64,000 nt of DNA from Alloascoidea africana (taxonomy: Eukaryota; Ascomycota; Alloascoideomycetes; Alloascoideales; Alloascoideaceae), in the NCBI GenBank assembly GCA_030581615.1, contig JAKTTT010000044.1, forward strand, positions 1-64,000, in the 5' to 3' direction. Both the position numbers and the translations under genes were made by a program. Position 1 is the first letter of the stretch. Each line of letters opens with the position of its first letter. The notes beneath the pieces were generated by a model. The model had not been told where the DNA came from. It ran no database searches and was given only the letters and a program-made list of their open reading frames with translations. This document shows, piece by piece, positions 54,821 to 64,000 of the stretch.

Positions 54821-57397
54821 ATGGATCCCGGCAAGCCCTCACTAGTAGTCGAACAGTATATCAACGATGGGTTCTCGGATAAGAAACTGCTCAGCTTCCT
54901 CGTCTGGGATCAGGCTGTCGTGAAAATGGGAGGCATCACTGTTCGGGAACTTCTCAAGGAATACGCAACCTCGTACCAGATAGTAGCGCCGGAAGAAATG
55001 AAAAACGAGATAGAAGTATACTCCCGCTGGCTCTTCAACTGTTTTGGCTTCCCTCATGGCTCTGCTGCAGAGAGGCTGCTACTTTGTACTTCTCAAAAAA
55101 AAGACGTGCGCAGTTTTCACGGTTATCATTCAATGGTTCTGGAATGCTTTAGGGAAATAAACCTTTACTCAATGGACGCAATCGACGCGCGGTTGCTGTT
55201 AAAGAATGCGAGACAGAGAAACCTTTCCTTTCGACAGTATTGGCAGCGGTTTTTAAATGACCTCAAGTCCGCAACTACTCTGTTTGTTGACGTGAGTCCT
55301 CCAGATCTGGCCCGCTGGTTTCACGAGGGGCTTAATGAAGATCTAAAGCCGTATCTGCGCGCAGAGCTGATAGACGAGGAGATATCGTCAACCGCAGAGT
55401 TGAAAGATACAATTGTTGAGAAAATGAGGATATTCAAAAAGATAAAATTACGGTCAAAAACATCAAAATCCAATGCTAGATCCCGTTCACCGTCTCCTGT
55501 TAGGCGCGGACGTGTGGAAACGTCCACGCCTAGAGCCTCCAACCCCCATTGTTCTCCAGTTCCGCTCCCATCTCCAACTTTATCCCCAACTCCTCTTTCT
55601 CCTAGTTCACGCAGGAGACGACCTCGACCTCGAAATTCTCCAAGAGATAAGCAACCGTGGAAGGCTTGGAACTTGACGAAGGAAGATTTTTTTAGATACA
55701 AAAGAGAAGAACGGTGTTTTAAATGTGGAGCACTCGATCACACATCTTCTGATTGTTCTGGGGAAAAGAACGGAGAAAGCACTACAGGAGTGGACGATGA
55801 GGAAGAGGAAGAGGCTGCTCGGTCTAAGTTTAATATGAGCAGCAGTTTGATCGAAAATGTTAATGAAAGCATAATGAGAGGCTTTAACGAGACAAAGTAC
55901 TATGATTGTGAGAATGAAAATGAAAATGAAAATGAAGCTGAAGCTGAAGCTGAAGACAAGGAACATGGCCTAGAACTAGATAATTATGATGGGACAAAAG
56001 AAACGGAGAAGCCGGTATTGGAAAAAGAAGAAAAACAAACCAATGAAGTTGATGAAAATGACAAATCGATCGATCCACTTAGCTTAAGTTTTATGAGCGA
56101 TGCTATTAACAAGTCCTCCAGAGAAGGAACGCCAAAGCTGGCTAAGCAAGCAATTCCTAAACTCCATTATAGTACCTCTGAAAGGCTTTCATTATCAGGG
56201 AGATCAGATACAACCACAAAGTCACGTCCCCAAACGCCTACTCCAGCTCCTAGACATTCTGAGACCCAAACCTCTCCCAGTACTCTGTCCTCGTTCAAGG
56301 TGTCAAGTCGCGGTACCCCAGGTTCGGAAACAAGGGTTGGATCGAGAGTCGCACAAATATCTGCCAAGTTTGAAAATAATCTCTCATCCTCTGTACGAAG
56401 TTCTAATAGCGTGTCTTTCATGAGCAACAGCTTTTCTTCCCCTTCTAATACGAACCCAAGCAATATCTTGAGGGCCAGCATCAGTTCTAGCAGCGACAAA
56501 GGCGTTCTGGATGAAGGAACCTCCAAGCTTTCAGGTATGCTGAGCCATTTGACGCTATCTGATGAGGAGAATATGTCATGCTCTTCACCTTCTGCGTCCT
56601 CGTCCATTAATACCAGATGCACAAGCTCCAGCAGCGCCTTAAGCATAAGCACAAGCACGAACAGTGTAGTCAACATTGTCAGTGTGCCACCAGCTAACAA
56701 AGCTGGATCTGGTGAGAAGGCGAGCGATGAGAAGGAATCAAAGTGTGATGACGAGAAAAAAGATTTCACAAGCGTTTACTCAAGCTTGAATGAAGATGTG
56801 TATCCCCAGTCTCTCGATTTGCCGCTGCAGTTCTCGATCCAGTCCTCCACGCTTCGGGACTTTTTGGAATCCTTTGTTGAGAAAACATTCTTTTTACCCT
56901 ATGATTCTATTTTGTTCTTTTACTACATGAAATCATTTGCAAAGTCCGAAAGTGATAATGATTGGCTGAACAACAACAAACAGATCTTCAGTTCAGTTAC
57001 GACTGCAAGAGAACTGGCGGATGCTATTTTGGCCACACAAGAGTCGCCTTATGATAAGCTGTCCTCATTCCGGGAAGAAATGATGACATTAATTCACATG
57101 AGGTGTGAGACTGACTATGAAGCAAGGAGAATTATTTTCAAGATACAGACATTTCGTTACATGCTCAAAGAACTTTCGGTTGACTCTGTTTTGTCTCTAC
57201 TTCAAGCGTTTCCTTTCTTATTCCATCCCCAATTGGTGAACAAGATTCGTGATTTGAGGGAAGAAGCAAAAACAATTAAGACAGAGGATTTTTCAAGTCT
57301 GGTGCCTCAGTTGCTTGAGGCTATTTCTAGTTGTCCTTCCTTGCCCAAACACATAAATGAAAAAAAGGCACTTGAAAATCAAAAACGCTCAGAATGA
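54821..57397 (+). CDS. Gag-like zinc-knuckle protein, apparently domesticated from an LTR retrotransposon
   Basis: Product 858 residues, one open frame that looks whole. Residues about 60-210 resemble the Ty3/gypsy-type Gag capsid region: LLLKNARQRNLSFRQYWQRF, DLARWFHEGLNEDLKPYL, then STAELKDTIVEKMR. A basic RS/SP-rich linker follows (SKSNARSRSPSPVRRGR), then a retroviral-type knuckle CFKCGALDHTSSDC (CX2CX4HX4C, residues 299-312). The middle (about 320-680) is disordered, acidic then Ser-rich, with an ENENEN run. The last 180 residues are again helical and their pattern (SFREEMMTLIHMR, YEARRIIFKIQTFRYML, LLQAFPFLFHPQLVNKIRDL) looks like a second capsid-type half. No protease, reverse transcriptase, integrase or flanking repeats are seen, so I read it as a host gene of retroelement origin. 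Function unknown. Confidence 0.7.
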   Translation: MDPGKPSLVVEQYINDGFSDKKLLSFLVWDQAVVKMGGITVRELLKEYATSYQIVAPEEMKNEIEVYSRWLFNCFGFPHGSAAERLLLCTSQKKDVRSFHGYHSMVLECFREINLYSMDAIDARLLLKNARQRNLSFRQYWQRFLNDLKSATTLFVDVSPPDLARWFHEGLNEDLKPYLRAELIDEEISSTAELKDTIVEKMRIFKKIKLRSKTSKSNARSRSPSPVRRGRVETSTPRASNPHCSPVPLPSPTLSPTPLSPSSRRRRPRPRNSPRDKQPWKAWNLTKEDFFRYKREERCFKCGALDHTSSDCSGEKNGESTTGVDDEEEEEAARSKFNMSSSLIENVNESIMRGFNETKYYDCENENENENEAEAEAEDKEHGLELDNYDGTKETEKPVLEKEEKQTNEVDENDKSIDPLSLSFMSDAINKSSREGTPKLAKQAIPKLHYSTSERLSLSGRSDTTTKSRPQTPTPAPRHSETQTSPSTLSSFKVSSRGTPGSETRVGSRVAQISAKFENNLSSSVRSSNSVSFMSNSFSSPSNTNPSNILRASISSSSDKGVLDEGTSKLSGMLSHLTLSDEENMSCSSPSASSSINTRCTSSSSALSISTSTNSVVNIVSVPPANKAGSGEKASDEKESKCDDEKKDFTSVYSSLNEDVYPQSLDLPLQFSIQSSTLRDFLESFVEKTFFLPYDSILFFYYMKSFAKSESDNDWLNNNKQIFSSVTTARELADAILATQESPYDKLSSFREEMMTLIHMRCETDYEARRIIFKIQTFRYMLKELSVDSVLSLLQAFPFLFHPQLVNKIRDLREEAKTIKTEDFSSLVPQLLEAISSCPSLPKHINEKKALENQKRSE

Positions 57398-58330
57398 GCC
57401 TAGGGAAGTGGCGCAATGGTGCTATTAACTAGTTACCCAAGTTTATCGCAAGATCAAGCTTTTTTAAAAAATCCTCTTTGTATCCTTGGACCCTTGGTTT
57501 GTTTGACCTGTCAGTAAAATGTTGATGTTGACTTTTCTGCTAGTTTATTTGACAATTTGTTATTTCCTCTTTACGTTTTGATTATTGCCACTTGCCGTTG
57601 CTGTTGGTAGTGGTGAAATGAATTCATTTTTTTGCATTTTCATATTCATTCTGTCTTTTGCCTTTATCCTTTTTCATGTTTTGTTTTTTTGTTTGCAATT
57701 TTACTTATTTTCATATGACTAAGTTGACCATATATTTATTGAAAGAATGGAAAATAAAAGTTTGGTTGTTTTTTTTCGATTTTACAGTACGTGTCGTTTT
57801 CCTTTTCCATTCTTCAATTTGCAAACCACAACACACAAGAAAACAACTAGCCTCCTCAACGTTCTTTACATTACACTAAAAGCTCTATTCGGATCATACT
57901 TGACTTGCACTTGATTGGTTATTAAAAAAGATCAAGCTGTCTCGCTTTGCTTTAATCACTACGTTTTTCATTTACCAACCTGGTCTGATTTCACTTATCA
58001 TTATTTAGGAGTTTTCAAAATACAAATCTTTAAAATTAAAACCAAGACAGAGACTAATCTTATGTTTATGTTTGACTCAGGTTGATTGTACAGCTCTAAT
58101 TTAATCATAATCCATCAATATTTGATAGCCAGTTCTTTTATTCAGATAGAACAAGACTTAATGCTAGTAAAAAGACAAACCCTAACAAACCTGTTAGTTA
58201 AAGAGCAACTACCTGAAAATAAAAGTAATGAAAGGAAATGAAACAAAAATGCTCATGTCATGCGACAAAGACAATAATTATATACTGCGAAACCAGAAGA
58301 TGAACCAAATTAATGAAAAAGGATCACTTT
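57398..58330. other. Gap between convergent Gag-like and GT62 genes
   Basis: Two facing 3' flanks, T-rich. Only short chance frames. No retroelement remains recognised next to the Gag-like gene. Confidence 0.45.
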
Positions 58331-59668
58331 TCAAACATGCTTGACTTTCCAACTTCCTCCAAGGCCAAAACAGCCGTATCCAAGCGCACGCGCAACATAA
58401 CACATAGATTCTGTTTCTATGCCATCGTATCCTTCTTCCATGTTCCACTGGGTACCAACAAGATAAATAGGGCTAAAGTTGATGCCGAAACGAACCAACT
58501 CTGCTTTTATATACAAAATCGTACCGCCAACGCTGTCAAGGATGAAAATGTCGTCATCAGAAGCGTACTGTTGAACAAACTGCTCGTAATGTTCTGCCTC
58601 CTCGTCTCGGGGAGTAAAGACAAAGTCGGGATTGTCTTGCGGGTTTTCCAACTTTGCAAGATCTTCTTGCGATGGGCGTACCCGAGTTCCTCGCCATGTG
58701 TTTTTGTCGTAATCTATTTCCCAGCCATTTCCTTCACGTATCTGGCACCGAGCTGTGAGAATTCCTGGTTGTAATTTGTTGCGTCCTTCGTCATGTTGGT
58801 TGAAGACTACATCTTTTCCCGTGCCACCTTCGAGTTCTGAGCTGGCCTCCGATATCGAAAGCATCCGTTGTATGAGCCCTTTGTCAACATGCCATACATC
58901 AGCATCCAGCCATAGTACGTGGCGCTCTGTCGTCATAGTGGCCAACATGAGGTAATTCCTCATCTGTGCGATCTGTCTCCTTCGTTCTTTCTGGAGTTGC
59001 AGTTCATGTCTATTTTCGCGAGTTATTTCGACTTTGAAGTTCCCAGGGTTGTAAATTAAGTGGATCTTGTGGAATACTTTGAGATAGTTAATACTCTCAT
59101 CATCAGTGTTTCGGTCAGGGTGCATTAGGTCATTCTGATATTGAAGAAAGCTTTCTTCAGATGATGTTAAGACGCCTATAGTTGCGCTCTGTGCTGTGCC
59201 ATCCTCAACCATAGATTTATAAAGGAGTTCTAAATGGTCGTTAAAAGATCTGTCAATTCCGTCCATTGAGCCCCAGGAGCCTCTGTCGTACGTTGCTGTC
59301 AGCACTAAGAGATCAGAGTGCTGAACAGGACCTGATGCCGTGTATACCCAATGGTGCACCGATCCATCTGTAATGTACTCTTTCAACACCGAAGAGTCTA
59401 TTGTCGTGTATTCCAACATTCCAGAGACAGAATCTGTAGAGAGCGAGTCGGTAGAGCTAATGCTAGTAGTGTTTTCTGAAACGCTTTCCCCTTCCTGGTA
59501 GGTCTCTTGGTCGTTGGTACTATCTGCCGCCATGTCGAATTTCAAAGAGTTGATATACAGGACGCTAGTAGTGATCAGAACAAATACTAGTGCACCAGAA
59601 AAACGAAAATGACGAAGAAAGCTTCTTCTGTACCCATATTTGGGAACGGAAGCTGTTTGTTTGAGCAT
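58331..59668 (-). CDS. GT62 alpha-1,6-mannosyltransferase (Mnn9/Van1/Anp1 family)
   Basis: Golgi type II membrane protein of the mannan polymerase complexes that extend the N-glycan outer chain. Product 445 residues. Short cytosolic tail with KYGYRRSFLRHFR, membrane anchor at about 24-42 (SGALVFVLITTSVLYINSL), Ser/Thr-rich stem, then the GT62 domain: DLLVLTATYDRGSWGSM is replaced in relatives by ILILTPL-type starts, RRRQIAQMRNYLML, HVLWLDADVWHVD (DXD-like), GNGWEIDYDKNTWRG, VGGTILYIKAELVRFGINFSP and EEGYDGIETESMCYVARALGYGCFGL. The family has three branches in yeast; the Ser/Thr-rich stem and length suggest Van1 or Anp1 rather than Mnn9 (395), but I leave it open. Confidence 0.9.
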   Translation of the reverse strand: MLKQTASVPKYGYRRSFLRHFRFSGALVFVLITTSVLYINSLKFDMAADSTNDQETYQEGESVSENTTSISSTDSLSTDSVSGMLEYTTIDSSVLKEYITDGSVHHWVYTASGPVQHSDLLVLTATYDRGSWGSMDGIDRSFNDHLELLYKSMVEDGTAQSATIGVLTSSEESFLQYQNDLMHPDRNTDDESINYLKVFHKIHLIYNPGNFKVEITRENRHELQLQKERRRQIAQMRNYLMLATMTTERHVLWLDADVWHVDKGLIQRMLSISEASSELEGGTGKDVVFNQHDEGRNKLQPGILTARCQIREGNGWEIDYDKNTWRGTRVRPSQEDLAKLENPQDNPDFVFTPRDEEAEHYEQFVQQYASDDDIFILDSVGGTILYIKAELVRFGINFSPIYLVGTQWNMEEGYDGIETESMCYVARALGYGCFGLGGSWKVKHV

Positions 59669-61585
59669 GAGAAGAGCTGGCTGTGCTAGGGATTATTAGT
59701 AGTTGCTTTATGCTCAGAATCAACGGCCAGGCCACGACCACTGTAAGAAAATTAAAGGCTAAATAATGATTAACGAGTGGATAGAGATAAAGGAAAAGAG
59801 AGAGAAGAAAATAGCAGCTAGGATGTGATATATAAAGATTATGGGAAGATTAAATTTCAGTATTACCATGCTCAGAGACAATCTCAATCTGCAACTGACT
59901 AATCTTAAAAAAAAATAAAAAACTTTAAATTATGCTGAATATGGAAACGTTCAGTTCTTGCTGTGCTAATAAAAAAAAATAAAAATTGGTATGTCATTGA
60001 ATTGGGCTATATCTTGTGAGAAAAAGTCCAAGGTCATTAAATGTATACACAGGTCCCTGCTTCTAACAAGGTAGAAAAGAGAAGTTGGCAGTCTTCGAAC
60101 ATGTCTACCCTCGCTTTCTCGATCCAAAGCATTCAACAAGGATTGAAAGCTTTATTCAACTAAACTATTGCAGATCCAGCTTTTTCAACCACGAGACCCT
60201 CTGGCATGCAAAAGGAGAGTAGCGAGGTAGGACCTAGCCAGATAAGCGTGGTCTTGTTCGGTACCTCTCGTTTCTGTCCTCAGGTTTGCGAGATATATTA
60301 ACGCCCGGGAGTGGCCTAAACTAACCACATGGCTCAAATCCTTTCTTGTCACTGGCAGTCAAAGCCGACTGGGCAAGTTAATTAAGACACATTCTCAGGA
60401 GCATGAACGTGTTTGGCCAAGCTCAATCCAACACTCTATAAAAAAGTCTAAGACCAGCAGATCTCTATAATCTCCAGCGGATTTATTGTTGTTTTGTACT
60501 TTTTTGCTTTTTCTCTGTCGTCCACTCCAAGTTATCTCACCTGTGCGAATAGGTACTTAAACTCTGATTTCAACATACCAACTTGTTTTGCTCCTGAAGA
60601 GAGTTCCCAGGCCAAAACGTTTTCCTTGGTAGATTTTCGATGATACAGGCCTTTCGCAAAATCAGTGCCACTTTAGACATTCCTGTACCTCGTAAGTGGG
60701 CCTGCTATTCGTGTCTACATTCGCAACAAGCCGCGGAGCCATTGTTAAGACTTAAGCTATACGTTTGCTCCTTCTGTCAAGCTTTATCTCCTCAGTTGCG
60801 GTCCCGACAAGCTTATCGCAAAACTCCGCTCCAGGAATCACAGTGAAACCAGAAGCAAAACAACAATCTCTCTTCAAACCGCCCTGTGCGTGAGAAAGAG
60901 AATCCCTGTTCCACTGAAAAACACACAAGAATTCACTCCCCTGTTCTTTTCCACCCACAAGCGCAAGCTCACAGTGTCAAACCTTACTACTCCCCGCCAA
61001 CCGATGCCAACGCTTAAATCTGAGATCCGATCTAGGTTCCGTCCAATGGCACACTGCGCCTTCGTGCTGTGTGCAGTGTTCAAGACAATGGCTTGGTTGT
61101 TGCGGGATCCACTGCCAGAGGGCATACACATTTTGAGTTGGCAGATCTCCACAGGTATGAGCTGTTTGAACTTGGGATCGTCTGCTAGTAGAGCGTTTCT
61201 AGTGCTTTGTAAATTCCAACGAGCGCATCCTTGGAATACCCACACGAGTGACTTCCAGTAAGGGAGGGGAAAGCGACTTTGTGAAACGGCATGTCCAAAG
61301 CCATTGTTTTAGAATTGAATTTGGGTCACAATCAGCCCGCTGTATGCTCTCTCAGATCACTGCTTAAAGGTTTAAGCAAGCTGAACTCAAGATTCTCCCA
61401 CAAGCTTAAAATTGAGCTTCTATGCCAAGGTGATTTGTCCAAGTGGAAATGGTGGGCCTGTTTATTATTACTATAAAATACTCTAGCGCTTGTATTGTAT
61501 GATGAAGATATATACTCAGCAAGAAAAACTACAACCATAAATAGACAGTAAATACAAGAGAGACTTGGCAATTCATGAAGTCATG
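59669..61585. other. Gap between GT62 and small heat-shock genes
   Basis: 1.9 kb. The left part is the GT62 promoter. A TATAAAAAAG box at 60437-60446, an ATG at 60640 with a GTAAGT donor (60692) and a CTCCTCAG acceptor (60795) could make a 49-residue product ending at 60893, but no homologue is known and no good branch point is visible. Overlapping frames at 60874-61261 on both strands look like chance. Confidence 0.4.
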
Positions 61586-62320
61586 CTAAGTCGAAAACTC
61601 CTCGTCCTCAACAGCTTCGATAGACGGTTGCCTACTCAGACTCCCGGGGTTAGGGCTCTTTCCAGGGCTCAAAGGGTCCTTGTGTTGGGTCTCATTATCC
61701 TCTTCCCCAGAGCTGGCGTCTTCCGCTTTCTTATCTGATAGGCTGTTCAGCTTTGATGACTCGATAGCAATCCGCCTTTTTGCAGGACCGGCGTGCCGCT
61801 TCTGTTTAGGTAGGCAGATCTCGAGTATTCCATTATTCAAATTAGCCGTAATTGCAGAGTCATCCACTCTAGTCGTACCATTTGGATCATTCGGCAATTG
61901 TATCTGCTGACTGAATTCCCCTTGACGAATCTGTGAATGCACAACTCTGTGTTTTGTTTCTGAGTTCAGTTTCGACCTCTTGATGCTAATGATCCCCTGG
62001 ACGTAGAGAGTCTGTTTCTTGGCCTCAAAATCCAATGTAATGTCTGACTGGTTGGCGCCAGGCAACGCAATTAACACCAAATACTCGTCTTCTCCCTCGT
62101 GCAGATCAAAAGGGACCTCGGCGTGATGCTTTTCTAAAAGAAGGGGGCTCGGGGTCCCAATAGCTTTTTTCAGAGCAGGAGTAGAGCGCTTGACAGGTTT
62201 CCTGCCATAACGGGTCAGGGCCGGTCGAGGTCGGTGTGCTGTCGGGGTCCAAAATGAGTAAAAGGCTGACTCAGGGTCAATTGGGAGCCCAGTCTTTGTG
62301 AAAGTAGAAGTTGGAACCAT
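61586..62320 (-). CDS. Small heat-shock protein (Hsp20/alpha-crystallin)
   Basis: ATP-independent chaperone that holds unfolding proteins. From the ATG at 62320 the product is 244 residues, starting MVPTSTFTKTGLPIDPESAF. The alpha-crystallin domain covers about 65-190: VPFDLHEGEDEYLVLIALPGANQ (strands 2-3), DITLDFEAKKQTLYVQG, RQGEFSQQIQLPND (the G-x-F-x-x-x-x-LP element) and ITANLNNGILEICLPK (A-x-L-x-x-G-I-L-x-I-x-x-PK). A C-terminal acidic Ser-rich tail follows (ASSGEEDNE; EAVEDEEFST). An upstream in-frame ATG at 62473 would add 51 residues; I prefer the inner one because a heat-shock-like element lies between them. The length is between Hsp26 (214) and Hsp42 (375). Confidence 0.85.
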   Translation of the reverse strand: MVPTSTFTKTGLPIDPESAFYSFWTPTAHRPRPALTRYGRKPVKRSTPALKKAIGTPSPLLLEKHHAEVPFDLHEGEDEYLVLIALPGANQSDITLDFEAKKQTLYVQGIISIKRSKLNSETKHRVVHSQIRQGEFSQQIQLPNDPNGTTRVDDSAITANLNNGILEICLPKQKRHAGPAKRRIAIESSKLNSLSDKKAEDASSGEEDNETQHKDPLSPGKSPNPGSLSRQPSIEAVEDEEFST

Positions 62321-62424
62321 TGTTAATTTGCAAGTATTGAACTCCCGAGCAGCAGATAAAGCCCATTCTTTTATGGTCGCTGGCCATCGCGATGGTGAAG
62401 TTCTGGCGCGGTGTAGAAAGTACG

Positions 62425-62439
62425 AGAAGCTCCTCGAAA
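62425..62439. promoter_or_regulatory. Possible heat-shock element
   Basis: AGAAG-CTCCT-CGAAA has the nGAAn-nTTCn-nGAAn layout with one mismatch in the middle unit (TCC for TTC). It is about 105 bp before the preferred ATG of the small heat-shock gene. If the upstream ATG were used, the site would be inside the coding region. Confidence 0.4.
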
Positions 62440-63840
62440 TCCTGCATTCCCAAAAAGGAAGGTCATCTTGCATGCGGGCACGGGGAATCGGGTTCGTCGT
62501 TTTCGAGTAAAAAACACACGCCAGTTTGACCCGAAATGAATCTTCCTGCTTCTGTGTCTACATCCCTCAACTTCTCCTGAATGGCCATGATTCCAAAATC
62601 GCTCTTCTTACACGCGTGAGAAACTCTATTCAAAATAAAGGGAAAATTTGCACATGATGACAGATACCGGTCTAATCAGGACGCCGCAGCCTGGGTGCAG
62701 AACAATTGAGACTTGACGGGACAGGACAGGACATGAAGATGGAAAAATTCTGTCTACGAGGTGTGTGGATTCTGCTCTGGCCGTTTGGAGTTAACCGTGC
62801 TTTGGGCAAAAAAAAAAGACAAGGAAGGCCGGATATGGAAAGTTTGCTTTGATTTGGCTGTTAGGCTAAGCGTGGGGTGCGAAGTGCGGACATGGCAGCT
62901 GCAAACTGTTGGGTTTGGCTAAATAGCGCACTGCCTTCATGTCCAGCTTTGTCTTTATCTTAGAGTCTGTCATTATCAAAGCCATCTCATGTCTCAGATG
63001 CTTACAGCCTATACGCTCTCGCTCACTTGTTCGCTGGTGTGGACGGAGCCTGGATCCGCCTTCGCTGGCCTTGCTATAGGCTTGTCAGAAACTCTATTAC
63101 TCCTCCACTACACTAACACGATCCTGCATTGCAGAAAAAAAAAACTGAAAAATGACAGGCAAGGCCAGACGAGGCCAGTCAAGAGTCGCTGCTGGTCAAT
63201 TGCAGGCATCGTTGTGTCCTGGTCTGGCAGCACGAAAGGGACACCGGACACAAAGATGCACATCACTCCAGGGTCCGGTGTCCGTGTTTGTTCCACCGCC
63301 AACCAACACGAACAGAATGGTCACACAAGGGCAATGAAAACCGGATCGGACTAAGGATGAGGGCCAAGTCTGCAGTTTGAGTTTTTCTAGAACAAAATTG
63401 GATTTGAGGAACCAAAACAAACCTAAACGGCACCTGGGTGTCGGTCCCGGCCGGGTAAACTCCACACCCCGGACAGAAGAGAAACTCCAGGAATATACCT
63501 TATGTCCCACAAAAAAAACCTTAATAGCAGTTTCTCTCCGTTGCGCTATAACTCGAGTCCTCTTTCTCTTTCCTCTTTGGCTCTTCTGGTGCGTGCTTGT
63601 TTGTGATTGTGCTCTCTCTCTTCTTCTCCATCCGTTCCTTGATGAGTTTTTTGCTGAGCCAGAAACACAAGCAAGCTCCAAACTTCCTCTACTTGTACTC
63701 GTTCAAATCCACAATCTTTGTCAAGCGCCACCACATCCCATAGCAGTCCAGCAATCGAGTCAGTCCAGGCACAGACCCATCATCATCACGTCTACCCTTT
63801 TCCCACCCGAGCCATCTACTCATTCCTTTTCCTCCTCTCT

Positions 63841-63866
63841 TCATCTTCATCTTCACCTTCATCTCC
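63841..63866 (+). repeat. CATCTT/CATCTC leader repeats of the right-edge gene
   Basis: Four imperfect CATCTT/CACCTT/CATCTC units on the coding strand, about 26 bp before the ATG at 63892. Confidence 0.75.
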
Positions 63867-63891
63867 GCTTTCAATTCCCTCCCATCCGAAG

Positions 63892-64000
63892 ATGACAGAA
63901 CAGGAAAACATGGAAATTTTCCAATGGTACTGTTGCTATTGTTTCCAGCCACACGGACTGGTTTCTGTGGATGGCAAAGGAGATAAGAAGGCAAAACAGT
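63892..64000 (+). CDS. N-terminus of an unknown gene, cut by the window edge
   Basis: An ATG at 63892 opens a frame to the window end (36 codons): MTEQENMEIFQWYCCYCFQPHG, then LVSVDGKGDKKAK. The closely spaced cysteines (CCYC) could be the first half of a zinc-binding site, but a second half is not in view. A CT-rich leader with CATCTN units, as in the genes at 41-44 kb, supports it as a real start. Function unknown. Confidence 0.45.
   Translation, partial: MTEQENMEIFQWYCCYCFQPHGLVSVDGKGDKKAKQ

Larger units (their letters stand above)
62321..63891. other. Promoter region of the small heat-shock gene and left flank of the last gene
   Basis: 1.5 kb. Frames at 62989-63354 and 63377-63895 lack domain content and I treat them as chance. 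The right end is a CT-rich leader with CATCTT/CATCTC units. No RNA gene seen. Confidence 0.45.

Noticed and set aside
62989-63895. Plus-strand frames of 121 and 172 codons before the right-edge gene
   Set aside because: They run into the CT-rich leader of the next gene, and contain no recognisable domain; likely promoter and leader sequence.

Overview
The window is nuclear DNA of an ascomycete yeast. Evidence: compact, mostly single-copy fungal genes with yeast-type members (SCO1, MIC60, TUF1, SKY1, RPN12, HOF1, CSE4, SUR1-like, MNN9/VAN1/ANP1-type, TOS1) and short introns with GTATGT/GTAAGT donors and CTAAC-like branch points. CTG codons fall on conserved leucines of mitochondrial EF-Tu (for example YVLTK and GILLRG), so CUG is read as Leu and the organism is not in the CUG-Ser clade. 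It keeps things S. cerevisiae lost: an Sde2 protein, a PlsB/DHAPAT-type acyltransferase, and at least 20 introns, six of them in one Rab gene. I infer an early-diverging Saccharomycotina lineage but cannot name the species.

Layout. 1-17.4 kb is a dense gene block: a cut-off gene at the left edge, chitin synthase, SCO1, OLA1, CUS2, a 73-residue GPI-type wall protein, SDE2, TUF1, MIC60 and a Rab5 GTPase. 17.4-28.8 kb is a very gene-poor, AT-rich stretch without long reading frames; on its minus strand I find one convincing splice junction and two tentative short-exon gene models, plus relic-like segments. A tRNA-Asp gene ends it. 28.8-39 kb carries the acyltransferase, a GT32 sphingolipid mannosyltransferase, a secreted aspartyl protease and TOS1. 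40-47.3 kb (SKY1, RPN12, a YML079W-like cupin, a second tiny GPI-type protein, SFP1-like zinc-finger factor) is saturated with hexanucleotide repeats, and part of it (43.2-45.2 kb) is GC-rich. 47.7-57.4 kb has HOF1, the centromeric histone CSE4, a dihydrodiol/xylose dehydrogenase-type oxidoreductase, and a long gene with a retrotransposon Gag-like domain and a CCHC knuckle. 58-64 kb has a GT62 mannosyltransferase, a small heat-shock protein and a cut-off gene at the right edge.

Themes. Several genes serve cell wall and secretory glycosylation (chitin synthase, GT32, GT62, TOS1, aspartyl protease, two GPI-type proteins). Three act in or on splicing (CUS2, SDE2, SKY1), which fits the intron-rich genes around them. 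Three are mitochondrial (SCO1, TUF1, MIC60).

Most noteworthy: the intact Gag-like host gene with a possible second capsid-like domain at its C terminus (54.8-57.4 kb); the 11-kb gene-poor tract; a shared (CATCTN)n leader in front of several genes; micro-exons of 20-27 nt splitting the P-loop in two unrelated GTPase genes; and a CENP-A tail that retains an H3-like ARKSTGGK block. All exon boundaries below were read by eye and were not checked against transcripts.
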